Below are positions 25,601-36,800 of a stretch of 64,000 bases of DNA, piece by piece. The DNA lies in assembly GCA_025267735.1 (NCBI GenBank), contig CM046295.1:20740938-20804937 (forward strand), given 5' to 3'. The notes under the pieces are model-generated. The model ran no database searches and was not told the DNA's origin. It saw only the letters and a list, made by a program, of their open reading frames with translations. Each line of letters opens with the position of its first letter. Positions within the stretch are counted from its first letter, which is position 1. This DNA is from Mactra quadrangularis (taxonomy: Eukaryota > Mollusca > Bivalvia > Venerida > Mactridae). A program made the position numbers and the translations under genes.

Positions 25601-28600
25601 AAATGAAAACTTATATATAGGCCCTGCCAGAAAATAGGAAAGATGGAGCTTTGCTTATTGGAAAAAGGACAAACACTAACTAGCTCCTCCCACAACATGA
25701 GGAATTGTATAAAGACACTTTTATAAAATGAAAAATTAATTAAAGAAAGTTTAAGTTAGTCCCCTCACTCACAAAATGAAGTTGTATTATATCACTACTT
25801 TAAAGCATTTGTATTTAGCCTTTCCCAGAAAATAAAATTATGTATTGGGCCCTCAATTACAGTGTTGGCTATTCGAAGCTAATGCTAACTTTTATATGTT
25901 TATAGATAAATTTTGTATCTTGCATCTATCATGTGTTAGGCCACTACTGGACAATAGGAACTTGTATAAAGTCCCTTGAGCGCAACTTATGATTATTGTT
26001 CAAAACCATTAAACTTCGAGGGCATTTTTCATATGGGAACAATAATTAACATCTGGCCTTAGTGCGCTTTGAATCAATTGATGTTTTATTATACTTAAAC
26101 ATACTGAGAATAAATTATAAGGCATGTGCTACCAAAGTGAAAAATGTGCGAATGCTCGTATCTGTGTTTAGATGCAGATTTACAAAACTACAGTAATTTT
26201 AATCTTTTGAAACAGGGTATGAATAAACTTGAAGAGTATGTTATAGAATTAGTGGAAGACTTACAACACAATAAGTATGAAGAGAATAAAGTCAGTTCAT
26301 CATCACTACGGAAACGTCTTTTAGGAACTTTATACAATCCTATAAAAGTAAGTAAGAGTCTTTAGCACATATATTTTTTACTTGTTGTGCTTAGTGCTGT
26401 GTCAACAAAAAGTTAGGTCATTTTACGGTGACCAATGCACCTTTTATAGTTTTTCTGGACCCTTGTCTATAACACGTATTCACATTTACTTTCACAAGGC
26501 TGGTAACTTCTACATATGCCTTTTTAATGGAAGAAAATTGTTGATCAATTTTCATGGAAAGGTATAACCTCACCAGGTTGAATTCAAACCATTCCCCCTA
26601 TCAGGAAACTAGGTTCAATATCTCAGCACGCTACCAGCTGTTCTATGGGCAAGAGTTCATCATAATAAAAAATATAAAGCCATGACTGAAAAATGCAAGA
26701 GTATCGACATCAACTCCATAGGGTATAGTAGGTCAGATATTTTTTTTAATAAACACAAATTAATGAAATAAAGCACTCAATTCCAAAAAATCAAGCTTTT
26801 GATAGCAATGTCTTCAATTATGAAATAGAAAACAATATTAGCTGAGGGTCAGTAGTTGTCTAAAGTTATCCTAAGAGACCTGTATATTAAAAGCTTTGGT
26901 CCCAAGATCTATGCCTGTTCATATGCCTGGACGACGGAATGGGGCTCTAGCTGCCACGATATTACTGAAATATGAGTGTGGCATGAAGCTCCATGAAACC
27001 AAAACCAATCCAAACTTGTTTGTTTATTTAAAGGAGAAACCTGGACTCGCCTCTTCACCATACATTATTGGATTAACAGGTGGGATAGCTAGTGGTAAAT
27101 CGTCAGTTTGTAAACGATTAGAACTACTTGGCGCCAAGATTGTTGACTGTGATAAATTAGGTATATATACACATATTTTTTATTCAGATTTTCGCTGTTA
27201 ATTATTATGATGTTAATGATGAAATGTTTACATAATGGCCTTGTTATTTGGCCGGAGACAGGCATATCAGATAGAAAATTCAGTCCGATTAGGTTTCAAA
27301 GCTATGTATTAGTCATATCACGGCGGCCAGTAAACCTACCCATCGTTCATGGAAAGGCTTAATCTGTGAGTTTAGCTGTTAACTAGTTACTAGACACATA
27401 CTTTTGTCAATGACATTCGTATACATGATTTATAATATGTGGTAGGAGGGAAAATGTTAGTTTAAATTGTTATGTACAGAAGTTGTTCTATCCTATTTTT
27501 GAAGGACACAAGGCTTATATTAAAGGAACTCCAGGGTTTGATAAATTGGTTAAAGAATTTGGTGAACAAGTAATAGGAGATAATGGTGAGATAGATCGAA
27601 AACAACTTGGTAAAATTGTATTTGGTGATAAGGTAGGGCAATTTTGTTTTTATCCTGTTTAATATGTATACTTTACATATAAATATTGCAGGCGTGGCCG
27701 AGTGGTTACACGTTGGACTAGTAATTTTTTGAGAACCAGCTCCGCGTTAGTTCGATTCCCATCCAAACATACCCCGTTGTTTCCTTGAGCATGAAACTTT
27801 ATCCTACTAGCTCAGTACTGGGGGACCATGAAGCGGACTCCAAAGTGATTAATCCAAGTTGTAAGAACTTTTTCACGAACGAGCTAAAATAAATCAGTAT
27901 ACCTATAAAACTTAAAATGATAACGGCATTTCATCATAACAGTAAGAATTGGGTAATTTCAGCTCTAATCAACCGTATATTCCAAGATCACTCTCAAAGG
28001 TCTTTCTGAAACTTTTAACTTTTACTTGTGCATCAAATTCATTAACAAAATTGAAAGATTTAGTCTATAACTTCAGTTCTTTGGAAAAATGTCTTTTAAG
28101 CAAAGGGTTATAATTTTGCTGTTATTGATTTGTTCTACCAACAATAATTATATTAGTTAATCATTTAATAGCAAAAACAATATTTACCTTTGGGATTTTT
28201 TCTTCATTTTTCATAAACAGGACAGTTTACAAAAGCTGAATAGTTTAATATGGCCAGAAATAGCAAATTTAGCTGAACGACAGATACAGGAATACAAAAA
28301 CGGTAGGTTGCATTTATTGGTCCCAAAACATTGACGCAAATGTTTGTATGGCTTGCCTGATTGAAGGTTTTGACGCACTGGCGTACGGAAATGGTCGAGT
28401 TGTTTCTTTGTTGCTCTTATGGTAACTCGATAAGCAGCCTCACGTTGGTTCGAATCACATTTGTTATCCATCTTGTTTACTTCACCAGCAACTAATTCAT
28501 CAGATCAATAAGTGCATATGCTGAAATGAATAAATTTCATCAAATAGTGACACAATGTTTATGATAAATATTGATATACTATGGTCACAGACTTTCTTAG

Positions 28601-30512
28601 TCACACCAAAAACAATCCAGAGGGATTTGTATTAACACATCGACTTTCAATCCTACTAAACCTTTGTTTTATGGCAGCTGAATAATTCTAGAAATGTTAA
28701 AAAATCTTTTCAATAACGACAAGGCATAGAGCTTTCATATTTGATATATGGTATTATCTTGAGGTCTTCTACAAAGATTGCTCAAACTATGGTTTACAAC
28801 ATAATTGTCCTGGTCCCAGGGATCACTGTTTCATAGGTTGAAAATGTTAATTTATCTTTTGGAAGATGCCTTAATCATCTAGATCCAGGTGAGCGGTCCA
28901 GTGTCCTCAGGACCCTCTTGTTAATAATGTCAACATTCTTCATACATCAAGTGTAATGTAATTACACTGTGTACATTTCAGATAATTGTAAGGTAGTTAT
29001 ATTAGACGCTGCTGTGTTGTTAGAAGCAAATTGGGATCAAATGTGCCATGAAGTTTGGACAACCATTGTTCCTCAACAAGAGGTTGGATATTATTCAATT
29101 AACTAGCGCGGCGTTAAAGTCTGGCATCCTAGGTTATTTTGTCACTTGGTTAACTTTTGTTACTGACCTTGGAGAAATGTTGTTGTTACTTTCGTTTTGT
29201 TGAAATATTGATATTGTATATGTATTTATTATTTTCTAACTTCTTAAATTCTATCACTTGTCTCGACTGTCTCTTGTGTTCGCATATGGCCTTAATACAT
29301 ACAATGTCATGTCTGCATATACTGTTTATTACAATTTAACTCTAAGTTTTGCTTACATCTGCCTTACTCAATACCATGTTAAGATGAATATTTGCCAAAC
29401 AATTATATCATGAACATGTAGCTACCTCCAAGGAATCTAGTTTTTTTCTCCTGGATAAATAGCCATATGCCAAATTGACTGACTAACCAGACTGGCGCCG
29501 TTTATATGTTGGATTTCATGACCTCAATTTATAAAGGTGTGTAGATTCCATCAGCGAATCAAACACATGTCCCGTAGTTCGTAGTTGCTGAGCTATTTAG
29601 GTAATCGAACACAAGTCCCCTAGATTTGTAGTCAGGGTTGCTGTTGGCTGAGCTACTTAGGTTAGCACTGTTTATATGATAATTTATTATTTATACAGGC
29701 CATCAAGAGAATCGTAGAAAGAAATAATTTGACAGAAGAACAAGCAGAACAAAGAGTAAATTCTCAGATTAGTAATACTGAAAGAGTAAATAAAGCCAAT
29801 GTGATACTATGTACTTTATGGGAATACGAATATACACAACAACAGGTAAATGCTTTTCTCTTTTTTTTATTTGATTTTTTAACGTCGTATTCAACACATA
29901 TATAGGTCATATACACGACGACCAGCTCTTCCTACTGTAGGTTTCCTGGACACTTTTCTATCACCAGTACTGACTTACCCTACCACGAGGCCGACAACTC
30001 ATGTATAAGGTATGACCTGCCGTGACCGAGTTTAGAACCCGCGATCTCCGGATTCGAAGTCAGACATGCTAACCACTACGCCACGGCCGCGGCTAAATGC
30101 TTTTCTCATTTGCAAAGCGGAAATATATACGTTTATGTATGGTTTGAAGTTTTCAGTATTAAAACTGATTTTAGTATTTGTAGATTGAATTACTCTATGT
30201 AATTTTCATGAAATATGTCTATTTCAGTATTTTGAAATAAGATCATCAATATTTAAAAAAAAACTTTCCAACTTTCACCTTTGGTTTATGTTTTCATGAT
30301 TTGTTGATGCTGTCTTTTTTGTAACAAAAGGTGAAATTTAAAAAAACAACGTTCACCTTTCTTTGCTACGTGAGAAGTCGTTTTTACTTACTACTCCTAT
30401 TTCTGAGTCTCTGTTTTCAGTCTCCTTTTCATAAGTTAACTATGTTTTGTTCTTGCTTGAATTTCAGGTAGAAACAGCGTGGCAGTTACTTTATGCCAGA
30501 CTTCCAAAGTAA
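22700..30512 (+). CDS. COASY: Bifunctional coenzyme A synthase (PPAT + DPCK)
   Basis: Ten exons join in phase: 22700-23191, 24366-24507, 25278-25492, 26216-26347, 27034-27160, 27505-27632, 28221-28302, 28982-29082, 29699-29845 and 30468-30512 (stop), 536 aa (human about 564). It converts 4'-phosphopantetheine to dephospho-CoA and then CoA. Residues 1-164 are the COASY-type N-terminal region. The phosphopantetheine adenylyltransferase domain shows [13 protein letters not shown] with the nucleotidyl-transfer HxGH motif at about 182-185, and later SSSSLRKR. The dephospho-CoA kinase domain begins near 336 with the P-loop [12 protein letters not shown], then VDCDKLGHKAY and [10 protein letters not shown]. 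Human COASY has HNAH, so this copy keeps the more canonical motif. All introns are GT-AG and several hold SINEs. ATTAAA at about 30604 is a possible poly(A) signal. Confidence 0.97.
23212..23520 (-). mobile_element. tRNA-derived SINE (family B), full length, COASY intron 1
   Basis: On the minus strand a tRNA-like head (A box TAGCTCAATTGGTAGC) is followed by GCATACTTTCATGGAGCTTG, the body CAGTTGTCAGTCACTGATGA and the 3' end GGCGTTAAACCAAAC. The same family is at 24728-24925, 27285-27465, 45075-45300, 52535-52690 and 55620-55915. Confidence 0.85.
24600..24720. repeat. Remnant of an ATTGCAATAT-rich MITE
   Basis: Words such as ACATATTGCAATATATCACA and GACAGCCCTAATAT resemble the interior and end of the hAT-type MITE at 7816-8276. 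It is diverged and lies within COASY intron 2. Confidence 0.4.
24728..24925 (+). mobile_element. SINE family B, 5'-truncated copy
   Basis: It begins at GATACTTTCATAAAGCTTGG and runs through the family B body to GACCTATACAATGTG. The tRNA head is missing. COASY intron 2. Confidence 0.7.
26385..26640 (-). mobile_element. SINE family A, diverged copy
   Basis: Reads on the minus strand like the copy at 33268-33560 (GTATAACCTCACCAGGTTGA, then TTAGGTCATTTTACGG at the other end), with many differences. COASY intron 4. Confidence 0.65.
27285..27465 (-). mobile_element. SINE family B, partial copy
   Basis: Holds the family B body on the minus strand (GTCATATCACGGCGGCCAGT, AAGGCTTAATCTGTGAGTTT). Head and 3' tail are degraded. 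COASY intron 5. Confidence 0.55.
27689..27895 (+). mobile_element. tRNA-derived SINE with tRNA-Ser/Leu-like head
   Basis: The head reads GGCGTGGCCGAGTGGTTACA with a B box near GTTCGATTCCC, but the stems do not close as a tRNA and a non-tRNA body follows (GGGGGACCATGAAGCGGACT). It is a SINE copy rather than a tRNA gene. COASY intron 6. Confidence 0.6.
28365..28470 (+). repeat. tRNA-like SINE head fragment
   Basis: ACGCACTGGCGTACGGAAAT ... GTTGGTTCGAATCAC resembles a tRNA-Ser-type promoter region, but the arms do not pair well. Likely a SINE remnant in COASY intron 7. Confidence 0.4.
29862..30092 (-). mobile_element. tRNA-derived SINE (third family)
   Basis: On the minus strand the head CCGTGGCGTAGTGGTTAGCA carries an A box, and CGCGGGTTCTAAACTCGG carries a B box. 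The body and tail share CCAGGAAACC and the AACGTCG-type end with family A. COASY intron 9. Confidence 0.7.
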
Positions 30513-32403
30513 AGATTAGAGTGTTTGATGAACATTGAACCCCATTTCAGATATCAATTATTTGACACCAATGATGCTGTTGTATAGACATTATTGTTAA
30601 TTGATTAAAATCATGCATCATATAAATTATTTGTTGTGTCTGTTTTATTATGTAAGTCTGTGTTTCTTAACTGTCAAAGTTTGAATAATTTTACGTAGTC
30701 TGAAACATTCTCTATCATTAGTATAGTGCGTACACATTGAACCCGACCTTACCTTTCTCATTTGCATCTAATTATCATTTGCACGTATCCCGGCGAAAAT
30801 CAATACCACGCCTACTATATGCTTCGGCTCGTTACGTATTTAAGATAAAATAAGACATGTGTAAAGTATACACATCACGCATGTAAATCAACTCACGATT
30901 CAAAAGCAATCAAACGGGAAACTCGTGTTCTTACATTTTTGAATATAATTGATAATAAAATGGATGGGGGATGGCGGTTGTGGGGCTAAAACCCACAACA
31001 TTTTTATTGGTAGCTAGCCTCATAGTATAACCATCTGGTCCAGTCCATGTGTAATAAACACTCATTGTACGCTTTAAATGTACTTAAAAATTAATCCCTG
31101 TGTTATAATTACACTCGAGCCTTGACGATGTAATCCGAGCACTAATACTACATTCGTATTCAATGTAATGAATATTCTTGCATAAAGGTCAGGTCGGGGT
31201 CAACTTGTACGCACTATACGAAAGAGACGTTGACTTAGCCTGCAGAAATTTTACTGCTGCTACTTGTAAAACACGCAGTCAGAATTTCACGATTGTTAGA
31301 CGACGAACATTTTAATCAACGAAGTTTCCATGAAATTATTCATGTTTTGATCGTTAAGGAAAAACTATACAAGAAGTACAAAAAATATCATAAAAGATAT
31401 CAGTTAGAAAGAACTTTGATTGGGCTTTAGCTGCAGTATTAACAAACATGTACGGTTACAATGAGTAACACATCCATAGGAAAATTTATTAACATTACGA
31501 TAATTACAAAAAATAAGGAAATTGTTTTAAACTAGTTGAGATAATATCAGATCACGCCGTCTTTTAGTCTGAAAAGAAAGGAAAAAAAGAAACCTGAAGT
31601 GGTATTCCTTTTAAACCCTAACTGTAGCAAAGGCATTATACAGAGCTGGTTCTTCATTATCTCAATGCTTGCTTTATGGCGACGTGGTAGAGTATCTGCT
31701 TACGACTCGTAATATTGTGGATTCGATTCCAACTTGGACCATTGGTGTTAATCGGGATACAAAACGATGCTTAAAGTCACGATAGAATATCTATATCTGA
31801 TTGAAAATGGTATTTCCAAATTTTTACAATGATACATGTTTTAGTTTATATTGCCTCATAATTGTACGGGAATTTTAGATGTTGCATAACGTGTAAAATA
31901 TAAATATACTGAAATCCATGCTTTCAGCTGAAATATTAACTTGTCCATGGACAAGTGGACTGTACATATTTACTTGTCCACAAATATAAATGTACGAGTC
32001 GGCATAGAAATTCCACACCCCTTGCACATACAGAAAACACGTTATATAATCTGACTATTATTATTATTTACCAAATTTGTATATTAAGCGCTCTTTTCAT
32101 ATTTAATATATATTCGAAAACGCTTAACAATCATATGCATAATTAGGAAATAATTAAATGTAAATGAAAAAGGTTAAGAGATGATAAAATATAAAACAAT
32201 AAAATGAAGACTTTTATAAAACTAAGAGTTAGTGATCAATAAAGTACTTAGTAGTGGGGTTTTAACTGTAAAAGATGGCGAAAAGGCAGCCAAATGTTCG
32301 ATACGGAATCTGGCTAGATGCCCTGAAAATCCATGATTGCAAGGTGTAAATTGGATTTAAATCCAAGGCTCACTCTAGAACACCCATCAGCGTCAGTGCC
32401 TGA
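30513..32403. other. Intergenic: one MITE, SINE fragments, no gene
   Basis: Between convergent COASY and the mosaic gene. It holds the MITE at 30721-31219, a tRNA-like SINE head near 31665-31760 (GGATTCGATTCC), and a MITE end near 31940-32030 (TTCCACACCCCTT). A minus-strand acceptor at about 32275 followed by five codons and a stop could be a last exon of the mosaic gene, but this is weak. Confidence 0.45.
30721..31219. mobile_element. MITE, about 500 bp, 'TAGTGCGTACA' ends
   Basis: Left end TATAGTGCGTACACATTGAA and the reverse complement of the right end (TATAGTGCGTACAAGTTGAC) match for about 35 bp with few changes. The outermost TA dinucleotides could be the target duplication, as in Tc1/mariner-type MITEs. 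A copy of the right half is at 35860-36025. Confidence 0.65.
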
Positions 32404-32436
32404 TTAGTTAGATAATATCATTTTGATAATACGTAC

Positions 32437-33801
32437 CGGTGGAGTGCAATTACGTAGCTGATCAGTTAGTGGGTAGTCCGGCGCGCATTTGTTGGCGCAA
32501 AAATTTGAACATAAAGCATTTATGTCATTGTCTTGACATATACATATTTGCTTTTGTAATTCTTGACATGTTGAGTCTGAGGCTACTGGGTCATCGCATT
32601 TTGATAGATGAATATCCACTGGCTTTTCTGTAAACATAAAAGGGGTTGTGAATTTTTTTTAGAAAAAACAACATTAAAGAAACATAAATATTCCACACAG
32701 CGTAAAAGCAAAGACAGATATGTTTTAAAGTTTAACGAAACAATAAAAATGCCATTCAAAGAAATAAAGGATATGAGTAACCTACAAGGTTTCCATATTA
32801 GTGCGGACATTGGCAAAACAATCGACACTTGGTGTTTAAATAAGACTATATGCTGTACAAATCTAACAAACTGTTATGTACTTAATGTAAAAACACACAA
32901 TTGAATCTACGACTCCTAGACACATATTCCTGTATTCTTGAATTGAGCCACTTGACTAAAATAGTTTCTTACTTACGTTTGCAAAGTCCACATGTTTTTC
33001 TGCAATATTGTACTGCATACATAGGATTTTGACAGAAAAAGTCTTGTGCCCCTTGTGAACTACAATTCAAATAGTCAAAACACTCATCTGGAATTATGAA
33101 AAAAAATTTATACAGTTCATACCAAAAGTTTGGAGACAAAGGAAATTTACCGAAATGTTAAAATTTCTACAGCTTTTATAGCAACTTAAAGTCAAAGGAA
33201 TAATATACATAACTTTGATATGGTATACAAAAGGTACAAAATATTCTACATTTTTCAATTATATATGAACCCGGGTCGATAACGCAGTTGGTAGCTCGCC
33301 GGGATTTAGATACTCGTGCCCGAGGGGGTGCGGGTTCGAATCCCACCCGGGGATGTTATACCCTTCCATGAAAATTTGACAATAATGTCGATTTTCCTCC
33401 ATTGGTTAGATAATATGGAGAAGTTTCCGGCCTTATGGAAGGGTAGGTGAGTACTGGTTACAGACAATGGTCCAGGAAAGCTAGGTTAGGTGCGCTGGAC
33501 GCCGTGAAATGACCTAAATTGTGTTGATACGGCGTTAAATCCAATAAATAAATAAATGAAATTATTTGGCCACAAAATGACGGTATTGTTAATGTTTCTT
33601 TCTTGAGACTTACGGAAGGCTTTTCATGAGTGTTTTTGTGAAAAGGTGCATTGGAAATATCTAAAGACGTACCACACAAGTTACAGGATTTTCTGCATGT
33701 TCTCCAGGCAAGTGTTACAACACGGCAGATAAATGGTAGGTTGTTTGGCTGACACCCATTTTCGCCATTGTCGTTTGCGAAGTCTTTACACTCTCCTGGC
33801 A
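32437..33801 (-). other. ShKT 4, ShKT 5 and Cys-rich C-terminal exons of the mosaic gene
   Basis: Exons 33801-33673 (ECKDFANDNGENGC ... CRKSCNLC), 33087-32977 (ECFDYLNCSSQG ... CRKTCGLC) and 32627-32437. The last exon has eight cysteines (CICQDNDINALCSNFCANKC) that fit no module I can name; it may be a diverged ShKT-like or EGF-like tail. Confidence 0.75.
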
Positions 33802-36800
33802 CTATGTTAATATTAGAGTAAGTAAACATGTTTATCAGCAATAAAGTGTAGAAACAAACAAAGTTCACACAAAGCCAGCACGCAATGGTATCGTTCCTGA
33901 TAGATCGCTATCTGATTAAAGCTCGGTCTAACATTAATTTAGAAACGAGTGTTTCGCTATGAGAGTGACGTTCAGGTAACCTTTTTTCATAATGATATTC
34001 ATGACGCAATCATTATGTTAAGTAACTTGTTTACATTGTCAACGTCACGCAATTTGAAAAAAGGCGTCCAATCACAGCCTGTGAATAACACAATCGTCAA
34101 ATTAGCTCGCAAACCTCGGTCTAAAAATAGTAATTACGTAATCAAAATACTATATATAGAATCTGTGTAGATAAAAGCTATGCATTGACAGCAACTATTG
34201 TCCGTGCTACACACGAGTTGTTACTGAGTGATATGGCTGAAACCAGATATATTTGGTGATTTTTGTGTCATATTTAACTTTATCAAATATTTGTAGGCAA
34301 TGAACATACCTCCACATATGTTGTTTTCGCATTGAAGAATCTCATAACCTTTTCCAGGGCAAATATAACTACTATTTGAAGTTTCACAGTTTCTAAATCT
34401 CACATTGAAACAACCATCCTGCATTTTACAGTCCCATGAACCCCATTCACCCCAAACTCCGATCTGTGCTGTAGTAACCTCAGTGACAGACGCTATTGTA
34501 CCGGAAACACTGACTGATGACGTAATTTCCGGAATGACAGTCGAAGGTTGCATCGATGTCATCGGTGGCGTCATTATCGTTGTATTCATTGGTGACGTCA
34601 TTATTGTTGTGTTTAGTGATGACGTCATTAGTGTAGTTTCCATTGTTGACATCATTGTTGTTGTGATACCCGGGGTCGTCATCGTTGGAACGGCAGTGGA
34701 AGGATACATGTCATCTGAAATGTATTTAAAATCAATCATGCTGATTGGACCTTTCCATGACTTCACCTTTTAGTGCATTAAACAATGATTTACAGTTACA
34801 TGTTGTCCCACAAACAAAAGAGCACGTGGTTATGTTTGTTGGTAAATGTATTGTCACTCAAAAAACCATTGCAGTACGCGTCAGATTCAGCTCACCCTTG
34901 AATTTATAATAATTATGACGTAACGAATTGTTTAATCACTCGCTGTGTTGACCGTGAATTTTTATACACCGTCAAAATAGTTCAGAACATCTGGAAAAAA
35001 AACAATTAAAAAAATCCGATTCAATTGAAAGTGTTTCGTCATGATAAAAGCTTTGAATTGTTTGGTTGACACAAAGGTCATCTAAACGTGACCCTCTGCT
35101 CGATGTCGGGAGATCGTATGACGTTCCATCGAATTACACTACGTTTCACCGTAAATCATGAAAGAAATATATCTTACCACAACGATGGCATGTTTTTGGA
35201 CACAGTAACATCGAAGCATTGTAATCCGAGCAAATTACTAATTCTAAAGCTGGACAATTGGCTTTTGGCTCATCACGACACATAACTACAATATATAAAA
35301 ATGTGGATTGTGTGTTAGATCGAATAGGATCGCTCGTGAGTTGAAATTAAAACATCTTATACTAGAATTGGCGAATAATTTATCTTTCGTGATTTTGTCT
35401 GTGCACTTTTGGAGATATTTCTCCCTAAATACAACGCGACGTCATTTTAAAAAAAACGAATTCCTTTTTCTTTTAAATAAACGTTATATTTTCACTTCAG
35501 TGGCAATATAAAAAAAATTATTGTTATTTTGAATATTTTCATCGAATAACGCATACATTCAATCGTAAAACATAAAAGAAGATACAATTCATTTATTTTT
35601 TTGTTTCAATTTTTGTTTCATTTCTACGTCTTGTAAAAACACTGATTTGTTATGTACGGAGTAGGAGCACCTAATAAGGTTTCATAAAAGATAGTAAAAA
35701 TCAAGGATATGAAAGAAAAAGAATAAAATACAGGAAAACTATTTAGACATTTACCATCAGGAATCACTGTTATTTTAGGTAACAAGCCAAAATCTGAAAT
35801 AAAACAGTGGGACCAATAAATTTGCTTACAGATAACATAACCATAATTAAAATATTATTTCTATCACACGCTTTAATACATTTTAAAAATTCATCCCTGT
35901 GTAATAATTACATTCGAGCTTTGACGATATATTCCGATCTGTATCGAGCATTGATACTACATTCGTGTTCAATGTAATGAATATTATTGCATAAAAGTCA
36001 GATCGGGGTCAAACTTTACGCGCAGTAACCATTTGGAAAATATACTCCCTCATGTTCTTTAACATGTGTTTGTCTTCGGCTCTCTTCCTCTTTTTATATG
36101 TATCGTCTATTCAGTTCTTTCAGCACTTTGATTCGATTCCATAATGAGGGACTTTAGTCAGTTATTTCCCCTTGTATACTATCCAAATAGGTCGGCCCAA
36201 TTAGTTGGATTACTCGGATGTTACCCTTACTTTTCAATGTCAATTTGCAAAAATTTATCTTACATAACTTTTTCATAAATCATTTAATTTGTTTGAAAAA
36301 CAAGCTTTTTTGAAAAACAAGTTTTTTTAGGGTTAAGAACTATCTAAATTGTATTACTTCTGTAATTATCTTCATTAACAAGAAATATATTAGAAAAAAT
36401 ATTGTGTTATCCTTACCTAGGATTTCAATGATAAAATCCGAGGATTCCAACTGTAAGGACCTACTTACCAATTGGATTGCTTCTGATTTTTCAGGGAATA
36501 ATAACTGACTAATGTCCCCAATTGATGATTATATTTTCAAAATTAAAGCTATGTAGAATTACACTGAAAGCATTCATTCAATGTCTACAGCACTTTGATT
36601 GTTTGTTTCATTAACATAAATAAGTATATACTAACTACATCTGTTGCATGTCTTAGCACATTGGGTAAGTGACAGATAATCATAGCTACAAATCAATCTT
36701 TCTACAAGGTTACAATCAGTGTTAGATTGTGGATTATCCCAGCACTCGTCTGAAAAGGAAAATGTTAACATAGCGGGATAACCTGAGGGAAATCCAATAG

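Larger units (their letters stand above)
34310..36749 (-). other. ShKT 2, linker, ShKT 3 and Thr-rich/TSP1-like exons of the mosaic gene
   Basis: Exons 36749-36636 (ShKT 2, six Cys, ECWDNPQSNTDC ... CAKTCNRC), 35793-35755 (short linker), 35285-35178 (ShKT 3, MCRDEPKANC ... CPKTCHRC) and 34714-34310. The last starts with about 80 residues rich in Thr, Met, Ser and Pro (MTSSLNTTI and MTSPMNTTI repeats, mucin-like), then a thrombospondin type-1-like piece with WGEWGSWDC and RFRNC. Confidence 0.8.

Noticed and set aside
26896..27201. Start of a separate small protein at [12 protein letters not shown]
   Set aside because: It is intron sequence running into COASY exon 5; the kinase P-loop belongs to COASY and the acceptor at 27033 gives the right phase.
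27689..27775. Possible tRNA-Ser/Leu gene
   Set aside because: A and B boxes are visible but acceptor and anticodon stems do not pair, and a SINE body follows.
33290..33360. Possible tRNA gene
   Set aside because: Head of a SINE with several copies in the window and the same tail each time.
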